Shown here in pieces: positions 45,606 through 56,320 of a stretch of 64,000 nucleotides of DNA. The stretch's first letter is position 1. Every line of letters starts with the position of its first letter. The position numbers and the translations under genes were made by a program. The notes under the pieces are model-generated. The model saw nothing but the letters and a program-made list of their open reading frames with translations. It searched no databases and was not told the origin of the DNA. The DNA comes from DASZHJ01 sp035604335 (GTDB lineage Bacteria > Pseudomonadota > Alphaproteobacteria > ATCC43930 > CGMCC-115725): NCBI GenBank assembly GCA_035604335.1, contig DATNIT010000165.1, positions 118,832 through 182,831 on the forward strand, written 5' to 3'.

Positions 45606-48398
45606 ATGACCGCCGCCCTTGCCCAACCCATGAAACAACGGGAGATCGTCGACCGACTCGCGATCTACGAGCGTCTCATGGCGCTGGCCGAGAAGGGCGA
45701 GCCCGACCGCCGGCGGGTGGCCGAGGCATTGAAAGAGGCGCTGCAGACGGGCCGTGCCGAGGTGCGCGAGCGTTTCGAGGCGGGCGCCCTCGGGAGCGAT
45801 ACCGTACGCTCCCTCAGCTTCCTGATGGATCAGCTGATCCGCGCGCTGCACGATTTCGTCATGTCCGCGGTTTATCCGCTGGCCAACCCGACCGCGGGCG
45901 AGCACATGGGGGTGGTGGCCGTGGGCGGCTACGGCCGCGGCGAGCTTGCGCCCTACTCCGACATCGATCTCCTGTTCCTGCTGCCCTACAAGGCGACGCC
46001 GCACACCGAGCAGGTGGTGGAGTACCTGCTCTATACGCTGTGGGACCTCGGCCTCAAGGTCGGGCATGCGACCCGCTCGGTCGAGGAGTGCATCCGCCAA
46101 GCGCGCGCCGACCGGACCGTCCGCACCGCGCTCCTGGAGGCGCGGTACCTCTGGGGCGACCAGAAGCTCTATGCCGACCTGCGCCAGCGCTTCGAGGCCG
46201 ACATCATCAAGGGCGGCGCGGCGGAATTCGTGGAGGCGAAGCTCGCCGAGCGCGACCAGCGCCATAACCGGCTCGGCGACAGCCGCTATCAGGTCGAGCC
46301 CAACGTCAAGGAGGGGAAAGGCGGGTTGCGCGACCTTCACACGCTCTTCTGGATCGCGAAATACATCTACCGGATCGAGGACGTCTCGAGGCTGGTCGAG
46401 CTCAACGTGCTCTCCCTCGAGGAGTCCCAGCGCTTCGCGCGCGCGCAGAATTTCCTCTGGACCGTGCGCTGCCATCTGCATTGGCTCTCAGGCCGAGCCG
46501 AGGACCGGCTCACCTTCGATTTCCAGAGCGAGATCGGCCGGCGCATGGGCTACACCGACCACGCGGGCACGCGCGGCGTCGAGCGCTTCATGAAGCACTA
46601 TTTCCTGGTCGCCAAGGACGTCGGCGACTTGACGCGCATCTTCTGCGCGGTGCTCGAGGCTCAGCAGCAGAGGAAGCCCAAGTTCTCGCTTAGGAGCTGG
46701 GGTCTCTTCAAGAAGCAGGTCGAGGGATTTCCGGTCGAGGGCGACCGGCTCGACGTCGGCTCCGACACCGCCTTCCGCGACGATCCCGTCACCCTGATCC
46801 GGCTCTTCCACGTCGCCGACCACCACGGGCTCGACATCCACCCGCACGCCCTGCGGCTGATCACCCAGTCGCTGAAGCTCGTCGACGCCAAGCTGCGCGC
46901 GAACCCCGAGGCGAACCGTCTCTTCATGGAGATCCTGACCTCGCGGAAGGATCCCGCGACCGCGCTCCGGCGCATGAACGAGGCCGGCGTCTTCGGCCGC
47001 TTCGTGCCGGATTTCGGCCGCGTGGTCGCGCAGATGCAGTACGACATGTACCACCACTACACGGTCGACGAGCACACGATCTTCGCGATCGGCATCCTGC
47101 ACGACATCGAGACGGGCAAGCTCAAGGACGAGTTGCCGCTCGCGACCTCGATCATGCCGACCATCGATTCGCGCCGCGCGCTGTTCCTGGCGGTGCTGCT
47201 GCACGACATCGCCAAGGGCCGCGGCGGCGACCACTCGATCCTGGGCGAGGGCGTCGCGCAAAAGCTCGGACCGCGCCTGGGCTTGACCGACGAGGAGACC
47301 GAGGCGGTCGCATGGCTGGTGCGCTGGCACCTGCTCATGAGCAACACCGCCTTCAAGCGCGACATCGACGATCCCCAGACCATCCAGGACTTCGCCGCGA
47401 AGGTGCAGTCTCCCGAGCGGCTGAAGCTGCTCCTCATATTGACGGCCGCCGACATCCGCGCGGTCGGCCCCAAGGTGTGGAACGGCTGGAAGGCGAGCCT
47501 GCTGCGCGAGGTCTATCACCGCACCGCCGGCGTGATGTCGGGCGGCCTCATCTCGACCGAGCGCGACCAGCGGATCGCCGCGGCGCAGGAGGCCGTGCGC
47601 AAGCTGCTGCCGGATTTCTCCGCGGAGGAGATCGCGGCTTTCGAGGCGCGGGGCTATCCCTCCTACTGGGTCTCCTTCGAGCCCGAGGAGCTCGCGCGCC
47701 ATGCGCGGCTCATGCGCGAGGCGGAAGCGCGCGGCCAGCCGCTCACGGTCGATACGCGCGTCGACCCCAGGGCTTCCGTCACGGAGGTCACCGTCTATAC
47801 CGGCGATCACCCCGGCCTCTTCTCGCAGATCGCGGGCGCGCTGGCGCTCGGCGGCGCCAACATCGTCGACGCCAAAATCCTGACCATGTCGAACGGCATG
47901 GCGCTCGACACCTTCCTGGTCCAGGACGCCGAGGGCGGCGCCTTCGACCGGCCGGAGAAGCTCGCGAAGCTTGCCGTCATCTTCGAGCGCGTGCTGGCGG
48001 GCGAGCACGACCCGCAGATCGAGCTCGCCAAGCCCAAGCGCTATCCCACGCGCACCCGCACGATGCAGGTGCCGCCGCGCGTCCTCATCGACAACGCTGC
48101 CAGCGCCACCCACACTGTGATCGAGGTGAACGGGCGCGACCGTCCCGGCATCCTCTTCGAGCTCACGCGCGCGCTGACCCGGCTCAATCTGCAGATCAAC
48201 TCCGCGAAGATTTCGACCTACGGCGAGAAGGTCGTCGACGTCTTCTACGTCAAGGACCTGTTCGGCCACAAAATCGAGCACGATCAGAAGCTGCACGACA
48301 TCCGCGCGCGCCTGACCGAGGTGCTGGGCGAGCCCGCCGCTCCCGCCGCCGAACCGCCGGTCCGCCCGAGGCGCGCGGGCGAGGTGGCGGCGGAGTAG
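45606..48398 (+). CDS. glnD: Bifunctional PII uridylyltransferase/uridylyl-removing enzyme
   Basis: GlnD senses glutamine and adds or removes UMP on PII proteins. The ATG at 45606 gives 930 residues. The nucleotidyltransferase motif GGYGRGELAPYSDID is near residue 105, the HD hydrolase motif HDIAKGRGGDHS near 532, and two ACT domains begin at about 728 and 836 (VTVYTGDHPGLFSQIAG; VNGRDRPGILFELTRAL). The product is complete. A start 13 codons earlier is possible. Confidence 0.97.
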   Translation: MTAALAQPMKQREIVDRLAIYERLMALAEKGEPDRRRVAEALKEALQTGRAEVRERFEAGALGSDTVRSLSFLMDQLIRALHDFVMSAVYPLANPTAGEHMGVVAVGGYGRGELAPYSDIDLLFLLPYKATPHTEQVVEYLLYTLWDLGLKVGHATRSVEECIRQARADRTVRTALLEARYLWGDQKLYADLRQRFEADIIKGGAAEFVEAKLAERDQRHNRLGDSRYQVEPNVKEGKGGLRDLHTLFWIAKYIYRIEDVSRLVELNVLSLEESQRFARAQNFLWTVRCHLHWLSGRAEDRLTFDFQSEIGRRMGYTDHAGTRGVERFMKHYFLVAKDVGDLTRIFCAVLEAQQQRKPKFSLRSWGLFKKQVEGFPVEGDRLDVGSDTAFRDDPVTLIRLFHVADHHGLDIHPHALRLITQSLKLVDAKLRANPEANRLFMEILTSRKDPATALRRMNEAGVFGRFVPDFGRVVAQMQYDMYHHYTVDEHTIFAIGILHDIETGKLKDELPLATSIMPTIDSRRALFLAVLLHDIAKGRGGDHSILGEGVAQKLGPRLGLTDEETEAVAWLVRWHLLMSNTAFKRDIDDPQTIQDFAAKVQSPERLKLLLILTAADIRAVGPKVWNGWKASLLREVYHRTAGVMSGGLISTERDQRIAAAQEAVRKLLPDFSAEEIAAFEARGYPSYWVSFEPEELARHARLMREAEARGQPLTVDTRVDPRASVTEVTVYTGDHPGLFSQIAGALALGGANIVDAKILTMSNGMALDTFLVQDAEGGAFDRPEKLAKLAVIFERVLAGEHDPQIELAKPKRYPTRTRTMQVPPRVLIDNAASATHTVIEVNGRDRPGILFELTRALTRLNLQINSAKISTYGEKVVDVFYVKDLFGHKIEHDQKLHDIRARLTEVLGEPAAPAAEPPVRPRRAGEVAAE

Positions 48399-48418
48399 CC
48401 GACCCCGAGGAGGCAGCC

Positions 48419-49105
48419 ATGCTGGTGCATACCAATCTCGCCGAGCGCGCCGTCACGGACACGGCGAGCCTGCCTTGGGTCCCATCGCCGCTGCCCGGCG
48501 TCGAGCGCAAGATGCTGGAGCGCGACGGCGGCGAAGTCGCGCGGGCGACCAGCCTGGTGCGCTATGCCGCGGGGAGCGCCTTCGATGCCCATGAGCATGG
48601 CGGCGGCGAGGAGTTCCTCGTGCTCGAGGGCGTATTCTCCGACGAGAGCGGCGATTATCCGACCGGCACCTACGTTCGCAATCCCCCGGGCTCTCGTCAT
48701 CGCCCCTTCAGTCGAGAGGGCTGCGTGCTCTTCGTGAAGCTGCGCCAGATCGAGCCGGACGACGGCGCACGCGTGGTGGTCGACACCGCGAAGACGCCGT
48801 GGCAGCCCTATCCCGGCGCCGGTGGGCTCGACATGATCATGCTGCATACCCATGGCGGCGAGCGCGTCTATCTCGCGCGCTGGGCGCCGGGCGCCAGCTA
48901 TCCGATGCACCAGCACGCCGGCGGTGAGGAGAGCTACGCGCTCTCCGGCGAATTCGGCGACAACCTCGGCACCTATCCCGCGGGCACCTGGATTCGCAAT
49001 CCCGTCGGCAGCGAGCACGCGCCGTTCTCAAGGCACGGTGCGGTGCTTTACGTGAAATCGGGACATTTGCTCAATCCGGCAACCTGGAGCCGGCCGGCCA
49101 CTTAG
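48419..49105 (+). CDS. Double-cupin ChrR-like protein
   Basis: A 228-residue protein of two ChrR-type cupin domains. Both keep the metal ligands with identical spacing: H58, H60, E64, H94 and H164, H166, E170, H200. ChrR cupins form the C-terminal sensor half of zinc anti-sigma factors, but the anti-sigma N-terminal domain and any sigma gene are absent here, so this is a stand-alone metal cupin, perhaps an oxygenase or acetylacetone-cleaving-like enzyme. GAGGAGG precedes the start, 20 bases after glnD. Confidence 0.82.
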   Translation: MLVHTNLAERAVTDTASLPWVPSPLPGVERKMLERDGGEVARATSLVRYAAGSAFDAHEHGGGEEFLVLEGVFSDESGDYPTGTYVRNPPGSRHRPFSREGCVLFVKLRQIEPDDGARVVVDTAKTPWQPYPGAGGLDMIMLHTHGGERVYLARWAPGASYPMHQHAGGEESYALSGEFGDNLGTYPAGTWIRNPVGSEHAPFSRHGAVLYVKSGHLLNPATWSRPAT

Positions 49106-49139
49106 GGATTTCGTGGCTGTCGATGGCGGAACGATCATG

Positions 49140-49245
49140 CGTCCTTCGACGCGCGGCCCAACGGGCCGCTTGCTCAGGATGAGGGAAATTGATCGGGACC
49201 GCTCTATGGTCCTCATCCTGAGCAAGCGAAGCGCGTCGAAGGACG
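49140..49245. repeat. Dispersed REP-type palindrome, family 1, copy 1
   Basis: A large imperfect inverted repeat. Outer arms CGTCCTTCGACGCGC (49140-49154) and its complement (49231-49245) enclose inner arms around GCTCAGGATGAGG (49168-49184) and its complement (49211-49227). The same arms recur at 58025-58139. GCTCAGGATGAGG-like palindromes are widespread in alphaproteobacterial genomes. This copy lies between the converging cupin and dnaJ genes. Confidence 0.88.
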
Positions 49246-49272
49246 TCCGGAAGCCGACCCTACGGATGCCCG

Positions 49273-50406
49273 CTACTCCCGCAGGTCCTCGAAGAATTCC
49301 TTCACGCGGGAGAAGAAGCCTTCGGCTTCGGGGCTGGTGGCGCGCTTGCCGTCGCCGGCTTCGGCGAATTCGCGCATCAGCTCCTGCTGGCGCTTGGTGA
49401 GGTTCACCGGCGTCTCCACGGTGACCTCGATGTACATGTCGCCCCGCGAGGGCGAGCGCAGCACGCTCATGCCCTTGCCCTTGAGACGGAATTGCCGGCC
49501 GGTCTGGGCGCCCGCGGGGATCGTGAGCTTGGCGCGGCTGCCGTCGATCGCGGGCACCTCGATGGTGCCGCCGAGCGCCGCGGTCGTGATGTCGATCGGC
49601 ACTCGGCACTGGATGTTGGCGCCGTCGCGCTGGAAGAAGCGGTGCGGCTTCACCGAGAGGAAAATATAGAGGTCGCCGGGCGCGCCGCCGCGCAAGCCCG
49701 CCTCGCCCTCGGCCGAGAGCCGGATCCGATTGCCGTCCTCGACGCCAGCGGGGATCGAGACCGAGAGGGTCTTCTCGCGACGCACGCGGCCCTGGCCGCT
49801 GCAGACCCGGCAGGGATTCTCGATCACGCGCCCGCCGCCGTGACAGGTGGGGCAGGTGCGCTCGATGGTGAAGAAGCCCTGCTGCGCGCGCACGCGGCCG
49901 TGGCCATGGCAGGTCGGACAGGTGACGGGTTTCGATCCCGCCTCGGCGCCGGTGCCGCTGCAGGATTCGCAGGCGATCAGCGTCGGCACCCGCACGCTCG
50001 CCTGCTTGCCCTTGAAGGCCTCCTCGAGGGTGATCTCCATGTTGTAGCGGAGGTCGTTGCCGCGCGTCGCGCTCTGCTGGCCGCGCCGCCCGCCCATGAA
50101 GTCGCCGAACATCTCGTCGAAAATGTCGGCGAAGCCCGCGGCAAAGCCGAAATCGCCGGGCCCCGCGCCGCGGCCGCCGTTCTCGAAGGCGGCATGGCCG
50201 TAGCGGTCATAGGCCGCGCGCTTCTGATCGTCCTTCAGGACGTCATAGGCCTCGTTGATGTCCTTGAATTTCTGCTCCGCCGCCTTGTCCCCGGGATTCC
50301 GGTCGGGGTGCCATTGCATGGCGAGCTTGCGGTAGGCCTTCTTCAGATCCTCGGCGCCGGCGCCCTTCGTTACACCCAGCAGCTCGTAAAAATCCTGCTT
50401 CGCCAT
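49273..50406 (-). CDS. dnaJ: Chaperone protein DnaJ
   Basis: DnaJ is the Hsp40 co-chaperone that delivers substrates to DnaK and stimulates its ATPase. The 377-residue protein has the J domain with HPD at 33-35, a Gly/Phe-rich segment (about 70-100), four zinc-finger CxxCxGxG repeats (from CESCSGTG near 147 to CRVCSGQG near 200) and the C-terminal substrate domain. It follows dnaK after a 198-base gap containing a palindromic repeat. Confidence 0.98.
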   Translation of the reverse strand: MAKQDFYELLGVTKGAGAEDLKKAYRKLAMQWHPDRNPGDKAAEQKFKDINEAYDVLKDDQKRAAYDRYGHAAFENGGRGAGPGDFGFAAGFADIFDEMFGDFMGGRRGQQSATRGNDLRYNMEITLEEAFKGKQASVRVPTLIACESCSGTGAEAGSKPVTCPTCHGHGRVRAQQGFFTIERTCPTCHGGGRVIENPCRVCSGQGRVRREKTLSVSIPAGVEDGNRIRLSAEGEAGLRGGAPGDLYIFLSVKPHRFFQRDGANIQCRVPIDITTAALGGTIEVPAIDGSRAKLTIPAGAQTGRQFRLKGKGMSVLRSPSRGDMYIEVTVETPVNLTKRQQELMREFAEAGDGKRATSPEAEGFFSRVKEFFEDLRE

Positions 50407-50475
50407 CGCAGAGCCCTAGACCCAAATTGAGATCGTAATCGTGCGCGACTCATTTCGGGAAACAGCGCGCGCCAT

Positions 50476-50570
50476 CCCCCACCCTACCCTCCCCCTCGAG
50501 AGGGGAGGGGCAATGAATTGGGTCGTCTCAGAATCCCTTCCCCCCTCGAGGGGAAGGGTTAGGGCGGGGG
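50476..50570. repeat. Dispersed palindromic repeat, family 2, between dnaK and dnaJ
   Basis: Outer arms CCCCCACCCTACCCT (50476-50490) and a near-complement ending at 50570 flank two smaller hairpins centred on CTCGAG (about 50491-50510 and 50535-50558). CCCACCCTAACCCTCCCC-type palindromes are a known dispersed family in alphaproteobacteria. This copy differs in sequence from the family at 49140 and 58025. In the dnaK-dnaJ transcript it would fold and could set their relative expression. Confidence 0.75.
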
Positions 50571-50604
50571 GTCGTGGCTCAGGCATCGCGGACGCCGCGA
50601 GCCT

Positions 50605-52542
<1,938 letters not shown>

Positions 52543-52649
52543 GGCCACCTCTTGTTGCCGGCAGGCCTCCCGAGCCCGGACGGCGCTCGGCAGAACCCCC
52601 TTAAGAATGCGGTTCGCTGCGCCCGAAAGGCCCCACGAACCCTGCGCAT

Positions 52650-52678
52650 ATATATGGACGGGCTACCCGGGCTGCAAC
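52650..52678 (-). promoter_or_regulatory. Possible heat-shock (sigma-32-like) promoter of dnaK
   Basis: On the minus strand GTTGCAG (52672-52678) and CCATATAT (52650-52657) are separated by 14 bases, roughly like the RpoH pattern CTTGAA-N13-CCCCATNT. It is about 107 bases upstream of the dnaK start and is the only AT-rich stretch in the gap. No CIRCE element is present, so HrcA is unlikely to control dnaK directly. Confidence 0.35.
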
Positions 52679-52794
52679 CCAGCTGTCACCGAGAAAAATG
52701 GGAATTCGGGAGGTTTTTCCACCGGATCGGGGCGCCAGGGCGGCTTTCCCGGGGCTAAGATGCCGCGCTCGCGCCCCTTGACCCGGCATCCTCC

Positions 52795-53706
52795 ATGATT
52801 GTCTCGGCGAGCTATCGCACGGATATCCCGGCCTTCCATGCCGGCTGGTTCCTGGGCCGGCTCGCCGCCGGATTTGCCGAGGTCCGGAACCCCTATGGCG
52901 GGGCGCCCTATTGGGTCTCGCTGGCGCCTCCGGGAGCGGCGGGCTTCGTGCTCTGGACCCGGAACATCAAGCCCCTCCTGCCGGACCTCAGCCGGGTCGC
53001 GGCACGGGCGCCCTTCATGGTCCAGTTCACGATCACGGGCTACCCGCGGGCGCTGGAGCCGCACGTGATCGACGGCGAGGCGGCGGTCGCCCAGGTGAGG
53101 GCGCTGCGCGAGCAATGGGGGCCACGGGCCGTCGTCTGGCGCTACGATCCGATCCTGGTCTCCTCGCTGACGCCGTCCAAGGCGCACCGCTCGGGTTTCG
53201 CCAAACTCGCGGCGGCGCTCCAGGGCAGCGTCGACGAGGTCGTAGTCTCCTTCGCCGACCTCTACCGCAAGAGCGCGCGCAACCTCGCCGCCGCTGGGCG
53301 CCACCACGGTTTCACCTGGCGCGACCCGGAGGCAGAGGAGAAACGCGCGCTCATCAGCGAGCTCGCGGCAATCGCGAACGAGCATCGCATGCGCCTCACG
53401 CTCTGCGCCGAGCCCGAACTCGCGAGCCCCGGCGCGCAGCCCGCGCGCTGCGTCGATGCGCACCGTCTCTCGGACATCGCGGGCCGCCCCATCCACGCGC
53501 GCGAGAAAGGCAATCGCCCGGGATGTCTCTGCGCGGAGAGCCGCGACATCGGCGCTTACGACACCTGCGCCCAAGGCTGCGTCTATTGCTACGCCGTCGA
53601 GAACCACACGCGCGCGGCGAAGCGGATCAGACAGATCGATCCTGACGCGGCGAGCTTGGATTCCACGCAGGCTACGGCTGCTGCTTCTGGGGTGGCTTCG
53701 CCTTGA
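52795..53706 (+). CDS. DUF1848 protein with C-terminal radical-SAM-like cysteine motif
   Basis: A 303-residue protein of the DUF1848 family. The N-terminal 200 residues look like a TIM-barrel-like fold (SASYRTDIPAF at the start, VVWRYDPILVS near 113). A C-terminal cluster C244-L-C246 and C258-x3-C262-x2-C265 follows; CxxxCxxC is the [4Fe-4S] pattern of radical SAM enzymes, here at the end instead of the start. The last 25 residues are low-complexity and overlap the convergent DUF4919 gene by 35 bases. The reaction is unknown. Confidence 0.85.
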   Translation: MIVSASYRTDIPAFHAGWFLGRLAAGFAEVRNPYGGAPYWVSLAPPGAAGFVLWTRNIKPLLPDLSRVAARAPFMVQFTITGYPRALEPHVIDGEAAVAQVRALREQWGPRAVVWRYDPILVSSLTPSKAHRSGFAKLAAALQGSVDEVVVSFADLYRKSARNLAAAGRHHGFTWRDPEAEEKRALISELAAIANEHRMRLTLCAEPELASPGAQPARCVDAHRLSDIAGRPIHAREKGNRPGCLCAESRDIGAYDTCAQGCVYCYAVENHTRAAKRIRQIDPDAASLDSTQATAAASGVASP

Positions 53707-54331
53707 GGATATTGCCGTAGGCCGCGAACACGCGATCGACGTTGAAAAATAGACTCTGCGTCTGGCCATCCGGCTTCGTCGCGTCGAGCTGATCGAACTT
53801 GTGCCCGTCACCTTGGACGAGCGACTGCCGACCCGGCTTCAGGCCGAGCACGCGGAGGATGCTATATTCCTCGTCGACCGAGATGACGACATAGGCGGTC
53901 TGTTGGGTCTTGCCGTCTCCGGAATCCATGATCGAGTGAATGAGCCCTGCCGCGATCGCGTGCTCGCGCGTGCGCTCGGCGTCCTTGCCCAAGCGGCTGT
54001 AGCACATGTCCGAGACGATGTGCCCGTCCATGTTGACGAAATTGACGTCGAGAAGCTGGACCGCTTCCTTGACCGCCGTTGCGCAATCGCCGGCCTGATA
54101 GGCCTTGAACATGGCGTCACGGTGGCTCGCACCCGTCAGGCCGTACGGGTTGAAGTCGGGCTTTGCGGCGTAGGCGAACCTCAGGGCCTGGTAGTCGACA
54201 CCGGGCTCGCCGGTCTTGGCGTGCGCCACCATCTGCTCATAGGTCGGTGCCGGAGATTGCGCGACGCCCGTACCGCAATAAACGAGAAGCGAGAGCGCCG
54301 CCGCAAATACGACAACGGCTCTCGCGCGCAT
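53672..54331 (-). CDS. DUF4919-like secreted protein
   Basis: A 219-residue protein with a signal peptide (ARAVVVFAAALSLLVY, cleavage near VAQS). It shows the DUF4919 layout: GVDYQALRFAYAAKPDFNPYG near 46, a helical middle with NMDGHIVSDMCY, and YVVISVDEEYSILRVLGL near 150. Function unknown. It starts eight bases after grpE, so it is probably the third gene of the hrcA-grpE unit, suggesting a stress-related periplasmic role. Confidence 0.8.
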   Translation of the reverse strand: MRARAVVVFAAALSLLVYCGTGVAQSPAPTYEQMVAHAKTGEPGVDYQALRFAYAAKPDFNPYGLTGASHRDAMFKAYQAGDCATAVKEAVQLLDVNFVNMDGHIVSDMCYSRLGKDAERTREHAIAAGLIHSIMDSGDGKTQQTAYVVISVDEEYSILRVLGLKPGRQSLVQGDGHKFDQLDATKPDGQTQSLFFNVDRVFAAYGNILKAKPPQKQQP

Positions 54332-54338
54332 CCGCCAC

Positions 54339-54974
54339 TCACACCACGGTGTCGACTCGGAGTGGCGGCGGCTCTTTGCGGTCGCCGTCGGAGCCGTCCG
54401 TCGGGCTGCCGTTGCTCCGGTCCGGCTTTGGCTCGCCCTTGGCGACGCCCACCATGGCAGGCCGCAGGAGGCGGTCGTGCAGGAGGTAGCCGGGCTGCAG
54501 CACCTCGACCACCGTCCCCGCGGGCTTGCCGGTGTTCTCCGCCTCGAAGATCGCCTGGTGAAAATTGTGATCGAACCGCTCGCCCTTGGGATCGACGCGG
54601 CGGATGCCGTGGCGCTCGAAGGCGGCGAGGAGGGTGCGCTCGGTGGCGGCCACGCCTGCCAGCAGATTGCGGGTGACGGCGTCGCGGACTTGACTCTCCG
54701 GCATGCTGTCGAGCGCGCGCCGGAGATTGTCGGCAACATCGAGCAGGTCGCGGGCGAATTGCGTGACGCCATATTTCGTGGCATCGGCCCGCTCGCGCTC
54801 GGCGCGGCGGCGCACGTTCTCGGTCTCCGCAAGCGCCCGCAGCAGCCGGTCCTTGAGGTCCGCGGTCTCGGCGCGCGCTTCCGCGAGCTGCTCCTCGAGC
54901 GAGACCGGCGTGGTCTGCGCTTCCGAGAACTCGTCCGGCGGATCGCTGGCACCGTTGCTTCTATCGTCGCTCAT
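54339..54974 (-). CDS. grpE: Nucleotide exchange factor GrpE
   Basis: GrpE releases ADP from DnaK. The 211-residue protein has an acidic N-terminus, a long coiled coil (EEQLAEARAETADLKDR to about residue 75) and the beta-wing domain with FERHGIRRVDPKGERFDHNFHQA near 120 and GTVVEVLQPGYLLHDRLLRPAMV near 153. A charged tail after 180 is non-conserved. It is 32 bases downstream of hrcA. Confidence 0.97.
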   Translation of the reverse strand: MSDDRSNGASDPPDEFSEAQTTPVSLEEQLAEARAETADLKDRLLRALAETENVRRRAERERADATKYGVTQFARDLLDVADNLRRALDSMPESQVRDAVTRNLLAGVAATERTLLAAFERHGIRRVDPKGERFDHNFHQAIFEAENTGKPAGTVVEVLQPGYLLHDRLLRPAMVGVAKGEPKPDRSNGSPTDGSDGDRKEPPPLRVDTVV

Positions 54975-55006
54975 GACAGGATCTGGTCTTCTCAAAAATG
55001 GGGTGC

Positions 55007-56065
55007 TCAACCGAGCAGCCGACCCACCACTTTCGCGGTGTAGTCGACCAAAGGAATGATGCGGGCGTAATTGATCCGGGTCGGACCGATGACGCCGATG
55101 GCGCCCACTACCTGCTCGCGGCTGTTGGCGTAGGGCGCCACGATCACAGAGCAGCCGGCGACGCCGAAGAGGGCGTTGTCGGCGCCGATGAAGATCTGCA
55201 CGCCCTGCCCCTCGCGGGTCGAGTCCAGGAGCTTGAGCAGCGTCTCCTTGGTCTCCAGCATGTCGAAGAGCGCGCGCAGCCGCTCGAGATCGGCAAGCGC
55301 GGTCACGTCGTCGAGGAGCTTCGCCTGGCCGCGCACGATCAGGGCCGAGCCCTCGGCGCCGCCGGCCCAGGAAGCAAGCCCCGCCTCCACCACCTTGCGC
55401 GTGAGCTCGTCGAGCTGCGCCCGTTGGGATTCGATGTCGAGCGCAAGCTGCGCCTTCGCGTCCTCGAGGCTGCGGCCGACCAGCCGCGAGTTCAGATAAT
55501 TGCTCGCCTGCACCAGCGTCGAGGGCGGCACGCCCATGGGCACGTCGACGATCCGGTTCTCGACCAGGCCGTCCTCCGTCACCAGCACGACGAGCGCGCG
55601 TCCCGGCGACAACGGCACGAATTCGAGATGCCGGAGCGGCCGCTCGGTCTTGGGCGCCACCACCAGACCGGCGCAGCGCGAGAGGCCCGCGAGCGCCGCG
55701 GTCGCCTCCTCGAGCGCCTGACCCAGGCTCTTGCCGGCGGCGGCGCAACGGGATTCGATCTCCTCGCGCTCGCCCTCGCTGACGCCGCCGATCTCCAGGA
55801 GCCCGTTCACGAACAGCCGCAAGCCCGCCTCGGTCGGCAGCCGGCCCGCCGAGGTGTGCGGCGCATAGAGCAGTCCCGCCTCCTCCAGGTCCGCCATGAC
55901 GTTGCGGATGGTGGCGGGCGAGAGATCGAGGCTGCTGCGGCGCGAGAGCGTGCGCGAGCCCACGGGCTCGCCGGTCTCGACATAGGCGTCGACGATCTGC
56001 CGGAAGATCTCCCGGCTGCGCTCGTTGAGCTCGCTGATCAAGGGCTTGGGCACCGGCAGCGTCAT
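55007..56065 (-). CDS. hrcA: Heat-inducible transcription repressor HrcA
   Basis: HrcA represses chaperone genes through CIRCE operators and depends on GroEL for folding. The 352-residue protein has the winged-helix N-terminus (VGSRTLSRRSSLDLSPATIRNVMADLEEAGLL near 37-70), then the GAF-like and dimerisation domains (GRALVVLVTEDGLVENRIV near 143). No CIRCE inverted repeat was found in its own upstream gap, so its targets, probably groESL, are outside the window. Confidence 0.96.
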   Translation of the reverse strand: MTLPVPKPLISELNERSREIFRQIVDAYVETGEPVGSRTLSRRSSLDLSPATIRNVMADLEEAGLLYAPHTSAGRLPTEAGLRLFVNGLLEIGGVSEGEREEIESRCAAAGKSLGQALEEATAALAGLSRCAGLVVAPKTERPLRHLEFVPLSPGRALVVLVTEDGLVENRIVDVPMGVPPSTLVQASNYLNSRLVGRSLEDAKAQLALDIESQRAQLDELTRKVVEAGLASWAGGAEGSALIVRGQAKLLDDVTALADLERLRALFDMLETKETLLKLLDSTREGQGVQIFIGADNALFGVAGCSVIVAPYANSREQVVGAIGVIGPTRINYARIIPLVDYTAKVVGRLLG

Positions 56066-56320
56066 GCCGCTGGGGCCCCCGGCACGGCCAGAGAATAAGG
56101 GGTCATTGCGCCGGGAATGTAGGGAGGGGGCCCCTCAGCGTCAACCCGAGGTGCCCCGAGCACTCGGCCGCTCTCCGGGGTTGCTCTCCTAGCTTTCCCG
56201 CGTTGCAACCTCGCCCGGCAATCCTTACTTTCTCGCCCATGACGTGACGCGCCTTTCCGCTCCTTCGACAGGGTCCGCAGGCCACAGGTGTGCCTGCGGC
56301 GAGCCCTGGAAGGAGCCCTC

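Noticed and set aside
56066..56320. CIRCE operator upstream of hrcA
   Set aside because: The TTAGCACTC-N9-GAGTGCTAA dyad is not present here or before dnaK; HrcA targets must be elsewhere.
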